Of a stretch of 64,000 bases of DNA, positions 10,947-20,208 are shown in pieces. Below the pieces are notes generated by a model. The model was not told the origin of the DNA. It saw only the letters and a list, made by a program, of their open reading frames with translations, and made no database searches. This stretch comes from [Haemophilus] felis (GTDB lineage: Bacteria; Pseudomonadota; Gammaproteobacteria; Enterobacterales; Pasteurellaceae). The stretch spans positions 15,104-79,103 of the forward strand of contig MUYB01000020.1 in the NCBI GenBank assembly GCA_002015125.1. The letters run 5' to 3'. The position numbers and the translations under genes were made by a program. Positions within the stretch are counted from its first letter, which is position 1; the number at the start of each line of letters is the position of its first letter.

Positions 10947-11584
10947 TGAAGAGAATTGTCGTTTTAATATCTGGGCAGGGAGCCAACTTACAAGCCATTA
11001 TTGAAGCTTGTTCGGTGGGTGTTATTCCTGCCCAAATTGTGTCTGTAATTAGCAATAAATCAGAAGCCTTTGGCTTGCAGCGAGCGCAACAAGCGAATAT
11101 TCACACTCGTGTTTTTTTACGCAAAGATTTTGCGAATAATCAAGCAATGGATCAACATATTGCGGAATATATTGAATCTTTGAATGTTGATTTAATTGTC
11201 TTAGCAGGTTATATGAAAATTTTAAGCGCGGCTTTTACGCAACGCTTTGCTGGCAAAATCCTCAATATTCATCCCTCTTTGTTGCCGAAATATCCAGGTT
11301 TAAACACATATCAACAAGCCCTTGAGGCTGGTGATAAAGAACATGGCACCACAGTGCATTTTGTCAATGAAGAAGTGGATGGTGGTGCTATCGTGCTACA
11401 AGCTAAAGTGCCGATTTTCAGCGACGACAGTTTAATGGAGATAGAAGAACGCGTAAAAGAGCAAGAATTACGCATTTATCCACTGGTGATTAAATGGTTT
11501 GTGGAAGAACGTTTGCAATTAAAAGAAGGACAGGCTTATCTCGATGGTAATTTATTACCAAAACAAGGTTACGCGTCAGAATAA
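10946..11584 (+). CDS. purN: Phosphoribosylglycinamide formyltransferase
   Basis: Cytoplasmic enzyme of 212 aa that transfers a formyl group from 10-formyl-THF to GAR. The formyltransferase active site is visible: ILNIHPSLLPKYPG contains the catalytic Asn and His, and EEVDGGAIV carries the Asp. It begins with an ATG overlapping the purM stop by 1 bp, so translation is coupled. No clear terminator follows before upp. Confidence 0.95.
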   Translation: MKRIVVLISGQGANLQAIIEACSVGVIPAQIVSVISNKSEAFGLQRAQQANIHTRVFLRKDFANNQAMDQHIAEYIESLNVDLIVLAGYMKILSAAFTQRFAGKILNIHPSLLPKYPGLNTYQQALEAGDKEHGTTVHFVNEEVDGGAIVLQAKVPIFSDDSLMEIEERVKEQELRIYPLVIKWFVEERLQLKEGQAYLDGNLLPKQGYASE

Positions 11585-11660
11585 TCACTAGCCAAAAGAA
11601 CAATTTTAATTTAGAATTCTGCGATTTTTTTATTTGAACAGGCAAGCTAAGGAGCGCTCG

Positions 11661-12287
11661 ATGAAATTGGTAGAAGTAAATCACCCTTTAGTGAAACACA
11701 AATTAGGTTTAATGCGTGCAGCAGATATTAACACCAAGCAATTCCGCGAATTAGCAACGGAAGTGGGCAGCTTACTAACTTACGAAGCGACTGCGGATTT
11801 AGAAACGGAAAAAGTGACGATTGATGGTTGGTGTGGTCCTGTGGAAATTGATCGTATCAAAGGTAAAAAAGTCACCGTAGTGCCAATTTTGCGTGCTGGA
11901 TTAGGGATGATGGACGGTGTGTTAGAACATGTTCCAAGTGCGCGCATTAGCGTCGTCGGTATGTATCGTAACGAAGAAACTCTTGAGCCAGTGCCATATT
12001 TCCAAAAGCTAGCCAGTGATTTAGATGAACGCTTGGCTATCGTGGTGGACCCAATGTTAGCCACAGGCGGATCAATGATCGCTACGATTGACTTGCTCAA
12101 ACAAAAAGGTTGTAAACATATTAAAGTGTTAGTGTTAGTGGCGGCGCCAGAGGGAATTAAAGCCTTGGAAGCGGCGCACCCTGACATTGAGTTGTACACT
12201 GCATCTGTGGATAAACACTTGAACGAACAAGGTTATATCATTCCAGGTTTGGGCGATGCAGGTGATAAGATTTTTGGCACAAAATAG
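11661..12287 (+). CDS. upp: Uracil phosphoribosyltransferase
   Basis: Salvage enzyme of exactly the usual 208 aa that makes UMP from uracil and PRPP. The PRPP loop [11 protein letters not shown] is near residues 128-138, and the C-terminal uracil-binding [18 protein letters not shown] is conserved. The start at 11661 has a strong AAGGAG ribosome site; the longer frame from 11634 is not supported. uraA follows 96 bp downstream, after a terminator-like hairpin. Confidence 0.97.
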   Translation: MKLVEVNHPLVKHKLGLMRAADINTKQFRELATEVGSLLTYEATADLETEKVTIDGWCGPVEIDRIKGKKVTVVPILRAGLGMMDGVLEHVPSARISVVGMYRNEETLEPVPYFQKLASDLDERLAIVVDPMLATGGSMIATIDLLKQKGCKHIKVLVLVAAPEGIKALEAAHPDIELYTASVDKHLNEQGYIIPGLGDAGDKIFGTK

Positions 12288-12297
12288 CCAAAATATT

Positions 12298-12320
12298 GCG
12301 GCAGAAATTGCCGCTTTTTT
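12298..12320 (+). terminator. Terminator or attenuator between upp and uraA
   Basis: Stem GCGGCA (12298-12303), loop GAAAT, TGCCGC (12309-12314) and six T residues. A second 7-bp hairpin (CTACTTA/TAAGTAG, 12325-12344) follows directly. Since upp and uraA normally form an operon, partial termination here could lower uraA relative to upp. Confidence 0.75.
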
Positions 12321-12383
12321 CCGTCTACTTACTTCCCTAAGTAGGTTGTTCAAAGTTAATTCAAACAGAGAGTTGAAACTTAA

Positions 12384-13646
12384 ATGACAAATCAAAACAT
12401 TCACACCTCCTCTAAAGGCAAACAAATCTTTATCGGCTTGCAAATGCTCTTCGTGGCATTTGGTGCCTTAGTCCTAATGCCACTCATCACAGGGCTTGAT
12501 CCAAACACCGCACTGCTTACCGCAGGGGTTGGCACACTGTTATTCCAACTTTGCACTAAAGGGCAAGTGCCAATTTTCTTAGCTTCTTCTTTTGCTTTCA
12601 TTGCTCCAATTCAATACGGCGTACAAACCTGGGGTATTCCAGTAACAATGGGCGGTTTAGTTTTCACAGGATTGATTTATTTCGCCTTATCCAGCTTAGT
12701 AAAATTCAAAGGTGCAGGAATTTTAGATAAATTATTTCCACCTGTGGTTGTTGGTCCTGTGATCGTCATCATCGGTTTAGGATTAGCACCAGTTGCTGTA
12801 AATATGGCACTCGGCAAAACGGGTGACGGTTCAGCTGTGCTATTTCAATATGAAAAAGCCGTTATTGTCTCTATGGTCACCTTACTTACCACGTTAATTG
12901 TTGCCGTCTTTGCCAAAGGGTTAATGCGACTCGTGCCGATTATGTTCGCCATTGCTGTGGGCTACATTCTGTCTATTTGCCTAGGTTTAGTAAATTTCCA
13001 ACCTATCCTTGATGCGGATTGGATCAGCTTACCTCAATTAACGACGCCAGAATTTAAATTGGAAGCGATTTTGTACCTCTTACCAATCGCGCTGGCGCCA
13101 GCGGTCGAGCACGTGGGCGGCATTATGGCAATTAGTTCCGTAACAGGTAAAAATTTCTTAAAAGAACCTGGCTTACATCGCACCTTATTGGGCGACGGTG
13201 TCGCCACATCCGCAGCTGCATTTTTAGGCGGTCCACCAAATACCACTTACGCAGAAGTCACTGGCGCAGTAATGCTCACCAAAAACTTCAACCCTCGCGT
13301 GATGACTTATGCGGCAATCTGGGCAATTGGCATTTCCTTCTGCGGAAAAGTGGGCGCTTTCTTGCAAAGTATTCCAACGGTGGTGATGGGCGGTATTATG
13401 ATGTTGGTATTCGGTTCTATCGCCGTAGTGGGAATGAGTACGCTTATTCGTGCAAAAATAGATATGAGCGAAGCGCGCAATCTCTGCATCGTCTCCGTCG
13501 TAATGACCTTTGGTATCGGACATATGCTAATTAACGTCGGTTCTTTCTCATTACAAGGCATCAGTTTATGTGCCTTTGTGGCAATCTTCCTGAATTTAAT
13601 TTTGCCAAAAAGCAAAACTGAAGTGGCAATTGAAGAACACAAATAA
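12384..13646 (+). CDS. uraA: Uracil permease (NCS2 family)
   Basis: Inner-membrane uracil:proton symporter of 420 aa with the many hydrophobic segments of the NCS2 fold. The conserved substrate-site helix is seen in LAPAVEHVGGIMAISSVTGK (about 233-252, with Glu and His) and in GGPPNTTYAEVTGAV (about 278-292). Uracil taken up here is used by Upp, and the two genes are neighbours. The ATG lies behind AGAGAG. Confidence 0.93.
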   Translation: MTNQNIHTSSKGKQIFIGLQMLFVAFGALVLMPLITGLDPNTALLTAGVGTLLFQLCTKGQVPIFLASSFAFIAPIQYGVQTWGIPVTMGGLVFTGLIYFALSSLVKFKGAGILDKLFPPVVVGPVIVIIGLGLAPVAVNMALGKTGDGSAVLFQYEKAVIVSMVTLLTTLIVAVFAKGLMRLVPIMFAIAVGYILSICLGLVNFQPILDADWISLPQLTTPEFKLEAILYLLPIALAPAVEHVGGIMAISSVTGKNFLKEPGLHRTLLGDGVATSAAAFLGGPPNTTYAEVTGAVMLTKNFNPRVMTYAAIWAIGISFCGKVGAFLQSIPTVVMGGIMMLVFGSIAVVGMSTLIRAKIDMSEARNLCIVSVVMTFGIGHMLINVGSFSLQGISLCAFVAIFLNLILPKSKTEVAIEEHK

Positions 13647-13698
13647 CACTGTAAAAAGAGTAGCAAGCGAATTAAAGAGAAATGCTAATATGATGAAG

Positions 13699-13726
13699 TG
13701 CGGTCAGTGAGATGACCGCATTTTTT
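13699..13726 (+). terminator. Terminator of uraA, containing an uptake signal
   Basis: Stem TGCGGTCA (13699-13706)/TGACCGCA (13713-13720) followed by TTTTTT. The first arm is part of a perfect uptake signal AAGTGCGGT at 13696-13704, a common location for uptake sequences in Pasteurellaceae. Confidence 0.88.
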
Positions 13727-13743
13727 ATCTATACTCGCCGGCG

Positions 13744-14892
13744 CTACTGATACGAAAACGTAATAGTTGCTTGGGCGTTGACGTCACCAGGGGTGATGTT
13801 GCCCGTGCGGACGTAGTAGCCCGTTAGTCGCACGGTGGGAAATTGGGTGCCTCTGTCGGCGAATTTCCACGCATTTGCAGGTAATGCCCAATTGTTGGTG
13901 CTGGTGCGGTTGATGTCTGCTGCGCCGTATTTTAGGGCGTCGTTGTCGTTGTCTTTAAACAATTTGATACCAACGCCTGTGGCTTTACCACTGCCTGTTT
14001 CAATGCTTAAGGTGTCGGTGCGGTTGTTGGGGTTGTTGACGTCGTGCAATACAGCGTAAGGCGTCACCACACCGCCTGCTTGAGAGCAATCCAGTTGCAA
14101 TTGGGCGGTGGCGCCATAAAGCAAGTCGCCCACTTGTCTGAAACTGCCCGATCCCACCGTCGGGAATTTTAGGGAGATGTTGCGATGCGCATTATTCAGG
14201 CTGCAAGTTTTCAGCTCACTGCGGATGCTGTAAGAGGTTAAATCTAGCCACACATCATACCAATATGTTCCCGTTGGCACCACATAACCAATCGCATTGC
14301 TATGGGGAGCTTTGCGAAAACGCACGGTGGCAATTTTCACTCTGGCTGGGCTTGGAATGGGCTGACCTGCTGGCACAACTTTCAATAATAATGGCTCAAG
14401 TTCGATACGTGTTCCTAAGGAGTCTGCTGATCGTATCCAAGGGGTGCCGTTGGGGAATTTCCGTTGCTGGAATTGTCCGTCTCCTGCTTGATTGACTTTA
14501 CCATTAGGGTGCCCAGTCGCTGCACTTCCACCGCCCACCCGAATGATAAAGCCTAATTCATCAGACAATTTATATACTGCATGCCCTTCAAAAGTGCCGA
14601 TTTTTTCGGTGTGCATGGCTAAATCCAACCCCACTTGGTGACCAAATCCCAAACCAAATTTAAATTTATTGCTTTTATGAAAAACAAAGGTATGCCCTAA
14701 TCGTTGGGGTAAATTGTCTTGCCCTAATCTTGCAATGAGTTGTCCTCTGCCTGATAAGGTTTCCTCGGTCACACAAAAATAGAAATCTTCTTCTTTCGTT
14801 GGCGGTTGTGGTGCTGTATCAGGACATCTCCCCCAAACCTGCCCAGCCGTTAGCGCTAACAAAAAACATGTGGCGTAGTTTATTTTTCTCAT
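13744..14892 (-). CDS. Fimbrial tip adhesin / minor subunit
   Basis: Last gene of the fimbrial operon, 382 aa. It has a short signal peptide (cleavage near residue 21, VWG-RC), an N-terminal region to about 220 with no clear similarity that is likely the receptor-binding domain, and a C-terminal pilin domain (about 225-382) with two cysteines and the alternating ending ATITFSYQ typical of donor-strand fimbrial subunits. This two-domain plan matches F17G- or HifE-like tip adhesins; the ligand is unknown. Its ATG overlaps the usher stop by 4 bp. It is the least recognisable protein of the operon, as expected of a diversifying adhesin. Confidence 0.8.
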   Translation of the reverse strand: MRKINYATCFLLALTAGQVWGRCPDTAPQPPTKEEDFYFCVTEETLSGRGQLIARLGQDNLPQRLGHTFVFHKSNKFKFGLGFGHQVGLDLAMHTEKIGTFEGHAVYKLSDELGFIIRVGGGSAATGHPNGKVNQAGDGQFQQRKFPNGTPWIRSADSLGTRIELEPLLLKVVPAGQPIPSPARVKIATVRFRKAPHSNAIGYVVPTGTYWYDVWLDLTSYSIRSELKTCSLNNAHRNISLKFPTVGSGSFRQVGDLLYGATAQLQLDCSQAGGVVTPYAVLHDVNNPNNRTDTLSIETGSGKATGVGIKLFKDNDNDALKYGAADINRTSTNNWALPANAWKFADRGTQFPTVRLTGYYVRTGNITPGDVNAQATITFSYQ

Positions 14893-17480
14893 TTTTCACT
14901 TCCTTTTAAAGGCTCACACGCCACCGTAAACTGGCGGAGTTCGCTGTTGTTGTTTAGGTTTGGCACCTGATAGTTAAATTGGCATTGCCCGTCGGCGTTT
15001 GCGTTCCAGCGTAAGGTGATTTTGCCTGTTGTGTTGTCTAATTTTGAGGCAAAGAGCTGTCCGCCCTGCACCACATAGCCCACCAATTGTCCGTTTTCGT
15101 CAAGGGCTTCGGTGCCCATTGGAATGATGCCTTTGGCGTATTGCACCTCAAATAACACCATCGGGTTAATGGAGGTTTTAAATTCCACCAGCATAGTTTG
15201 GTTGGCTTTCGGAATAATTTCTCGAGCGGTGGCGCCAAACTCGAGGTTCAGCGGCAAATCCTCAGGGTTGAGGGACACATAATTGCGGTTATAGGGCGTG
15301 GCGTAAGGCAAAATGCCGTTGCCGAAATAATCCAATCGGTAGTTCTCCATGCCGTTGATTTTGGCGCCTCTCGCCCCTTTGGCGTGTACCACCGCAAAGG
15401 TGTCGCCCACGGGCTGGCTTAAGGTGATGCCTTTCGGATGCAACACGATGGCGCCAGCGGTATTAACGGAGAATTGACGGTTGTGTTGATTATCTTGGCT
15501 TGCATTCGCCGATAAATTGGCGACGGAAGTTTGATAATCCACGCTGGCGCTAGCGCCTCGATAGTTGCCTTTGCCCTGCGTGAGGGACAAACCATAATAG
15601 GCGTCTGTGTTGCCAATTTCGCCGTTTAAATTGGCGTTGAGGTTGTGGGAATTGCCCGATTGCGCATAGCTGATGCCTGCTTGATGTTTGCCCAGTGGCA
15701 TGGACAAGCCGAGATAAACGTTGTGGTTGCGGTTGCCTGTCAGGTCTCGGCTGTTGTTATAACTGAGGCTATAACTCAATTTGCCGATGCTGTTGCTGTA
15801 AGAGGCTTGCCATTGGTAATCGTTGCCTTGGCGTTGCCAATAATTTTGCACGCTGCCTGAAAGATAAAAACGACCGCCCTTTTTGCCGAAATCTTGGCTG
15901 AGGGTAAGTTGATATTGGCTTTTCGGACGATAGAACAAATTGCTGAACAACACCCGATCATCAATCTGCTGGCTGCGATTGGCGACAAGCACATCAGGCA
16001 GGCGATAAAATTCCCGTGAGGAATAGCGATATGCCGCCAGCGTAATGTGGGTTTCCGTGGGTAATTTCACGCTATAACTGGCACGAATACTGTAACCTTT
16101 GCGCCGTTGTTGATTGTTGACAAAATACGCATTTGCCCAAGTAGCATCCGCCACAAACGCCCCAATTGGCGTGTTCAAGCCGAAACCGAGCAAATAGGCT
16201 TGATAATGTGCTGTGTGCGAAACGCCAGCGTTCAGGCTCAAATTATTCATCAAACCATATTGCACTGTGCCTTGTAACACATTGTCTTTAAACACCTTGT
16301 TTTGCGAACGATAGCGCCCGTAGGCAAGTTGATATTTCCATTGTTTTGGACGCACCAATTGCACCAGCGTCGCAAAAGGCACTTTGATATGTTGTTTTTC
16401 GCCGTTGCTTTCCTGAATTTCCACCTGCAAATCGCCGCCGTAGCCCGTGGCGTTCAAATCGTTGATCACAAACGGACCTGCTGGCACGCTGAGTTGATAA
16501 ATCACATAGCCATTTTGTTTCACCACCACATTGGCATTGGTTTTCGCCACCCCTTGAATCAGCGGTGCATAGCCCCGTTGCGAATTGGGCAACATCCGTT
16601 CATCCGTCGCCAAACGCATTCCACGCAAACTCACGCCGTCGAGCAAATCGCTAGAAATGCCCACATCGCCAAGCACCACTTCCGACCCAATGGCAGGAAT
16701 GGCGCGGCGGAGATAGGTTTCAATAGGTTGATATTTGCCTGAGAAATCTGTGTAGGCAGTGGTTTTTTGCCAGCTTTTCGCACCGCTATGCACTAAGGAC
16801 CAGCCAGCAAAATTCAAACCAGCACGCAAATTCAAATAGGTTTGCGCTGTGCGATGTCCTTCTGACAAATGGCTTTGGAAGTGATTGAGGTGATAGTTCA
16901 CATATAACGCAGGCATGCCCTCTTGCCACAAATGAGGCGGCACATAACCACGAGGACGTTGTTCGACTAACGCCTGTGGCAAGGTTAGACGCACGCTTAA
17001 ATTCCCCACATCCATCTCAAAGTTGCCCTGCGCAATGGCGGCTTCCGCCGAAACGCAATTAGGTGCCACAGGCGCCACCGTGCCATACGCCGCACTTTTC
17101 AAATCCAACACCTGTTTCAATTCAGGGGTTAAACAAAGATAGGTTTTGGCTTTGTTATTAGGGTCGTTCACAAACAACGCATTGGTTGTGCCACGCTTTT
17201 CCCCGTTCACAAACACATCTAGCTCTAACTTGCCAGCATTAAAACTACTTTTATAACTAAAACGACTGACATCAATGCCTAAGCTTTCGCCACTTTGCAA
17301 GAAATTGCTGTCGAATTCCACATAATCCGCTTCCGTTGCCCAAATGGACACAGGCAGCGTCATCGCCAACAGCCCAGCGAAATAGCCTCGACAAAATTCA
17401 CTTAATCTTGTTAATGCAGGTAATGTCACAGGCTGAAACCACGCTGGCGCCACCGCACTTTGTTTAACTTGCCTACACAT
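14889..17480 (-). CDS. Fimbrial outer-membrane usher protein
   Basis: Outer-membrane usher (PapC/FimD family) of 863 aa, the family's usual size, which assembles and secretes fimbrial subunits delivered by the chaperone. After a signal region ending near VSIWATEA (about 49) come the N-terminal chaperone-binding domain, a 24-strand barrel with plug (about 150-650) and C-terminal domains containing the usual Cys pair. Motifs such as RGYAPLIQGVAKTNA, VAGPFVINDLNATGYGGDL-like residues and YNRNYVSLNPEDLP are typical of ushers. It lies 9 bp after the chaperone and overlaps the adhesin by 4 bp. I leave the symbol empty because fimbrial gene names are system-specific. Confidence 0.95.
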   Translation of the reverse strand: MCRQVKQSAVAPAWFQPVTLPALTRLSEFCRGYFAGLLAMTLPVSIWATEADYVEFDSNFLQSGESLGIDVSRFSYKSSFNAGKLELDVFVNGEKRGTTNALFVNDPNNKAKTYLCLTPELKQVLDLKSAAYGTVAPVAPNCVSAEAAIAQGNFEMDVGNLSVRLTLPQALVEQRPRGYVPPHLWQEGMPALYVNYHLNHFQSHLSEGHRTAQTYLNLRAGLNFAGWSLVHSGAKSWQKTTAYTDFSGKYQPIETYLRRAIPAIGSEVVLGDVGISSDLLDGVSLRGMRLATDERMLPNSQRGYAPLIQGVAKTNANVVVKQNGYVIYQLSVPAGPFVINDLNATGYGGDLQVEIQESNGEKQHIKVPFATLVQLVRPKQWKYQLAYGRYRSQNKVFKDNVLQGTVQYGLMNNLSLNAGVSHTAHYQAYLLGFGLNTPIGAFVADATWANAYFVNNQQRRKGYSIRASYSVKLPTETHITLAAYRYSSREFYRLPDVLVANRSQQIDDRVLFSNLFYRPKSQYQLTLSQDFGKKGGRFYLSGSVQNYWQRQGNDYQWQASYSNSIGKLSYSLSYNNSRDLTGNRNHNVYLGLSMPLGKHQAGISYAQSGNSHNLNANLNGEIGNTDAYYGLSLTQGKGNYRGASASVDYQTSVANLSANASQDNQHNRQFSVNTAGAIVLHPKGITLSQPVGDTFAVVHAKGARGAKINGMENYRLDYFGNGILPYATPYNRNYVSLNPEDLPLNLEFGATAREIIPKANQTMLVEFKTSINPMVLFEVQYAKGIIPMGTEALDENGQLVGYVVQGGQLFASKLDNTTGKITLRWNANADGQCQFNYQVPNLNNNSELRQFTVACEPLKGSEK
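17452..17460 (-). repeat. DNA uptake signal (within the fimbrial usher gene)
   Basis: Exact ACCGCACTT in the signal-peptide region of the usher gene, directly adjoining a GCTGGCGC octamer. Confidence 0.85.
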
Positions 17481-17489
17481 TTTTGACCT

Positions 17490-18188
17490 CTATTTCACCA
17501 CAGTTTCCAATGCAGAATTGCTGCCATAATCATTAATAGCAGACCACGCCACTTTTTGCCCCACTTTCACCGCCACAGGCAAGGTTTTCTCGCTAAATGG
17601 CGCCAACATGCCCACCTCTTTCACGGGCGTATTACCCACTTTAGCCAAGGAAATAGTGACAAAATAAGGGGTTGGATTTTTCACCACCAACAGATTGCCT
17701 GCCTGTTTCCATTGCACCGCCTGAAATGCCTCAAACTGGCTCATCGGCAAATTTGGGCGATAAAACAACTTAATGCGTGAACGCAAGGCAATTTGCAAAT
17801 AGTTATTGCTGCCGTTGGGGTCATATTTGGGTTTCGGCGGAATATCCAACACATTCAAATAAAACACCGACTCCCTATCTTGTGGCAACGGGGTTTTGCC
17901 CGTGTAAGTAATGCGCAAGGTTTGCCCAGCATTGGCTTCCATACGCGCCACCGCAGGCACCACCACAAAAGGCGTCGCAGCGGCGGAAGGCGAATTGGGC
18001 GAACTTTGCTCATCGCCATCATCCACCCACGCCTGCATCAACGCAGGAATGTCCGTTTTATTGGTCAGTTCCACATTCACCAAACGCTGTTCAGCAGGAT
18101 AGATCACCCGAGTGCCCGTAATAATAATATTGGCATGCACCAGCGACACACACAGGGCAGTTAACATCAAAAAAAGCAATTTTTTCAC
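17490..18188 (-). CDS. Periplasmic fimbrial chaperone
   Basis: PapD-family chaperone of 232 aa with a signal peptide cleaved after VHA (residue 19), then two Ig-like domains. The conserved subunit-binding features are visible: GTRVIYPA at the start of the mature protein, LRITYTGKTPLPQDRESVFY with the PQDRESVFYLNV signature, and RIKLFYRP. It starts at a GTG (18188) behind a strong AGGAGAAG site. It holds fimbrial subunits by donor-strand complementation before transfer to the usher. Confidence 0.95.
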   Translation of the reverse strand: MKKLLFLMLTALCVSLVHANIIITGTRVIYPAEQRLVNVELTNKTDIPALMQAWVDDGDEQSSPNSPSAAATPFVVVPAVARMEANAGQTLRITYTGKTPLPQDRESVFYLNVLDIPPKPKYDPNGSNNYLQIALRSRIKLFYRPNLPMSQFEAFQAVQWKQAGNLLVVKNPTPYFVTISLAKVGNTPVKEVGMLAPFSEKTLPVAVKVGQKVAWSAINDYGSNSALETVVK

Positions 18189-18224
18189 CGAACTTCTCCT
18201 AAATTCCCGAATAGATAAAAATAA

Positions 18225-18247
18225 AGGGATACGTCAAAAATATCCCT
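18225..18247 (-). terminator. Intercistronic hairpin after the major fimbrial subunit
   Basis: AGGGATA (18225-18231) and TATCCCT (18241-18247) can pair, and on the minus strand an AT/T-rich stretch follows. A weak terminator here would give more subunit than chaperone/usher mRNA, as known in other fimbrial operons. Confidence 0.5.
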
Positions 18248-18275
18248 CTATCTATATACGATTGCGAAGTGCGAA

Positions 18276-18860
18276 TTAATCGTAAGCTAAACTGTAAGTT
18301 ACAGAGGCTTGAACTTCACCTGGAGTAACTGAGGTAGATAATGAATAGTAAGCTGCAAAATAATCTAAGAACATCATACCTTGAACTAAAGTTTCTTTAT
18401 CGCCAGTTTGCGTATATTGGTCGATATCTTTACCCACTGGAATTAATTCGCTATTTTTTGTCAAAATTGCCACACCCACATTTCTAGCTGCTGTGCCAGT
18501 GCCTGGTGTATAAGTATTATTCAAGATACCTTTTGCTTGATTAAAAGCAGCAACGTTAGCTGGGCTGAAGAATAATCTCACGGTTTGACCATTATTTGCA
18601 CTTGCAACTAAACAATTTTCTAAACCAATTTGAAATTGAGTTTTAGCGACAATTTGATCTTCTGCAGTGAATTGAGATGAAGATACGGTAGGTAATTTAA
18701 CATTCTTTGTTGCAGCACCTGAAGTAACAGAACAAGTGTTATTCACCACTTTCCCCGTGATATTAATTGTGCCTGCTTGCGCAGCGGTACCTGTTGCCTG
18801 CACCGACGAAGCAAATACTGCCGCAGAAATTGCGGTGGCTAATAAACCGAGTTTTTTCAT
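18276..18860 (-). CDS. Major fimbrial subunit (F17-like type 1 pilin)
   Basis: First gene of the operon, 194 aa. It has a signal peptide cleaved after VQA (about 22), then the pilin fold with two cysteines (VNNTCSVTSG and LENCLVA) forming the usual disulfide, a GKVVNNTCSV beta-strand region and the C-terminal alternating strand ASVTYSLAYD with penultimate aromatic. It would form the fimbrial shaft by donor-strand exchange. The arrangement subunit-chaperone-usher-adhesin is that of F17-like operons. Expression is probably switched by the poly(A/T) tract in its promoter. Confidence 0.92.
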   Translation of the reverse strand: MKKLGLLATAISAAVFASSVQATGTAAQAGTINITGKVVNNTCSVTSGAATKNVKLPTVSSSQFTAEDQIVAKTQFQIGLENCLVASANNGQTVRLFFSPANVAAFNQAKGILNNTYTPGTGTAARNVGVAILTKNSELIPVGKDIDQYTQTGDKETLVQGMMFLDYFAAYYSLSTSVTPGEVQASVTYSLAYD

Positions 18861-18952
18861 TTTGAATTTCTCCAGAAATAAATTGAAAGGAATGATTAAA
18901 AAATTGCTTTAATTTAAAAATAAAAATTATTTTTAAAATAAAACAAAACCCT

Positions 18953-18990
18953 CTAATTCTAAAAAAAAAAAAAAAAAAACAAGGTGCTGA
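18953..18990 (-). promoter_or_regulatory. Phase-variable fimbrial promoter with a 19-bp poly(T) spacer
   Basis: On the minus strand the order is CCTTG, 19 consecutive T (plus-strand A run 18961-18979), AGAATTAGAGG. The -10-like TAGAAT uses the last T of the run and the -35-like TTGTTT uses the first three, so the spacer is made of the tract itself and is 15 bp now. Two more T would give the optimal 17 bp. Slippage in such runs is a known way of switching fimbrial promoters in Haemophilus (hif, with TA repeats). The exact hexamers are my inference. Confidence 0.65.
18961..18979. repeat. Homopolymeric tract, 19 A
   Basis: Nineteen consecutive A on the plus strand, 101 bp upstream of the fimbrial subunit start. 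It is by far the longest single-base run in the window. Confidence 0.97.
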
Positions 18991-19156
18991 CGAAAAAAAT
19001 AATTCGATTTAACTTTTATCAACTTATTGATTTAAAACGAAATTTACATTAGGTTTACAAAAGATTTGCAATTCTTTACATAATGGGACTGTGGGGCGTC
19101 ACGCTGGCGCCTGAAAGCGAAACTATAGCAATTTAAATGCGTTTTTTGTCTTGCGA

Positions 19157-20152
19157 TTAATAACGTACGGAATAAACCTTAAATTTTGTGCTTTGGACGA
19201 GCACTTGGTGGGTACCAAAATGTTGATCTAACCAATCTGCATAGGGCAGAAAGGCGTTAGCGACGATGCGCAGCTCACCGCCTTGTTTCAAATGCCATTT
19301 GGCTTGGCTAATCAATTGGTTAACCACTTGGTAAGTGGTGTCGATACCGTCGTGAAATGGGGGATTGGAAATAATTAAATCAAATTTATCATCAATATGT
19401 GAAAACACATTGCTGGCGACAACATTGCCTGTGAGTTGATTTTCCGTGAGAGTGCGTTTTGCGGAGGCGAGTGCCATTGCGTGAATATCGCTCATAGTGA
19501 GTTCAATTTGTGGGTAACTTTTCTTAATATAGCTACCGATCACACCAGCACCACAGCCCATATCCAACACTTTACCTTGGATTGGCTGAGTTAAAGTGGA
19601 GAGTAGGAGTAGTGTACCTGCATCAAGTTCGCTGGCGCTAAACACCCCAGGTAGCGCGTAAACATTAAGATCCTTTAATTGAGGAAGATGATAATTCGTC
19701 CAAAATTTATTGAGATCAAATTGCACAGGTGCCTGCAAGGTGAAATGATATAAACCACAACGGCGCGCAGAGTCAATTTTCCCGACGTCACCATAAGGGC
19801 TGAGCAGTTTTTCGACGGAACGCACTCCACAACGATTTTCCCCTACAATCAACATTTCTTGTCCTTGCTTAGCATTAGATAACAACTGCATTAATTGGAA
19901 CTGCACTTCTTGTTTGTTTTTTGTCCAATAAAAAACCATTAAATCCGCTTGTTGTTGATTTTCAACAGCAAATTGCACTTGTTCTTGACGGCTAAATTGC
20001 GCGCAATAATCAAAATAGCAGCTCCAAATAAAGGTTTTTTCCGACGCAGTTTGATTGGGAAAATCGTCTCGTATTCCGCCTGCAAATAGAACAGAGTTGC
20101 GCTGAAAAAAATGAGAATGACGTTGTAAGACTTGGCTTTCGAGAGAAATCAC
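19157..20152 (-). CDS. rsmC: 16S rRNA m2G1207 methyltransferase RsmC
   Basis: Methyltransferase of 331 aa that modifies G1207 of 16S rRNA. It has two related domains: an N-terminal inactive one and a C-terminal catalytic one with SAM motif VLDMGCGAGVIGSYI (about 195-209) and the guanine N2-methyltransferase motif NPPFHDG (about 262). VGENRCGVRS in the first domain is also conserved. The start is a GTG at 20152. It is divergent from holD-rimI, the same grouping as in E. coli (rsmC|holD-rimI). Confidence 0.95.
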   Translation of the reverse strand: MISLESQVLQRHSHFFQRNSVLFAGGIRDDFPNQTASEKTFIWSCYFDYCAQFSRQEQVQFAVENQQQADLMVFYWTKNKQEVQFQLMQLLSNAKQGQEMLIVGENRCGVRSVEKLLSPYGDVGKIDSARRCGLYHFTLQAPVQFDLNKFWTNYHLPQLKDLNVYALPGVFSASELDAGTLLLLSTLTQPIQGKVLDMGCGAGVIGSYIKKSYPQIELTMSDIHAMALASAKRTLTENQLTGNVVASNVFSHIDDKFDLIISNPPFHDGIDTTYQVVNQLISQAKWHLKQGGELRIVANAFLPYADWLDQHFGTHQVLVQSTKFKVYSVRY

Positions 20153-20208
20153 GCTGTTAATCCTGTGGCTTATTGGTTAAAATTGCGCGCATTATAAAGG
20201 AAAAGCGA

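Noticed and set aside
13224..13666. Long antisense frames over uraA
   Set aside because: The uraA frame has complete NCS2 motifs; the opposite frames are shadows.
15541..15560. Clustered GGCGCC/CGCTGGCG palindromes as a possible CRISPR or integron site
   Set aside because: No regular spacing or spacers; the copies are scattered through the window, so they are treated as a dispersed motif.
16302..16742. A 146-aa frame antisense to the fimbrial usher
   Set aside because: It is His/Arg-rich antisense translation of a strongly supported coding sequence, with no start signal.
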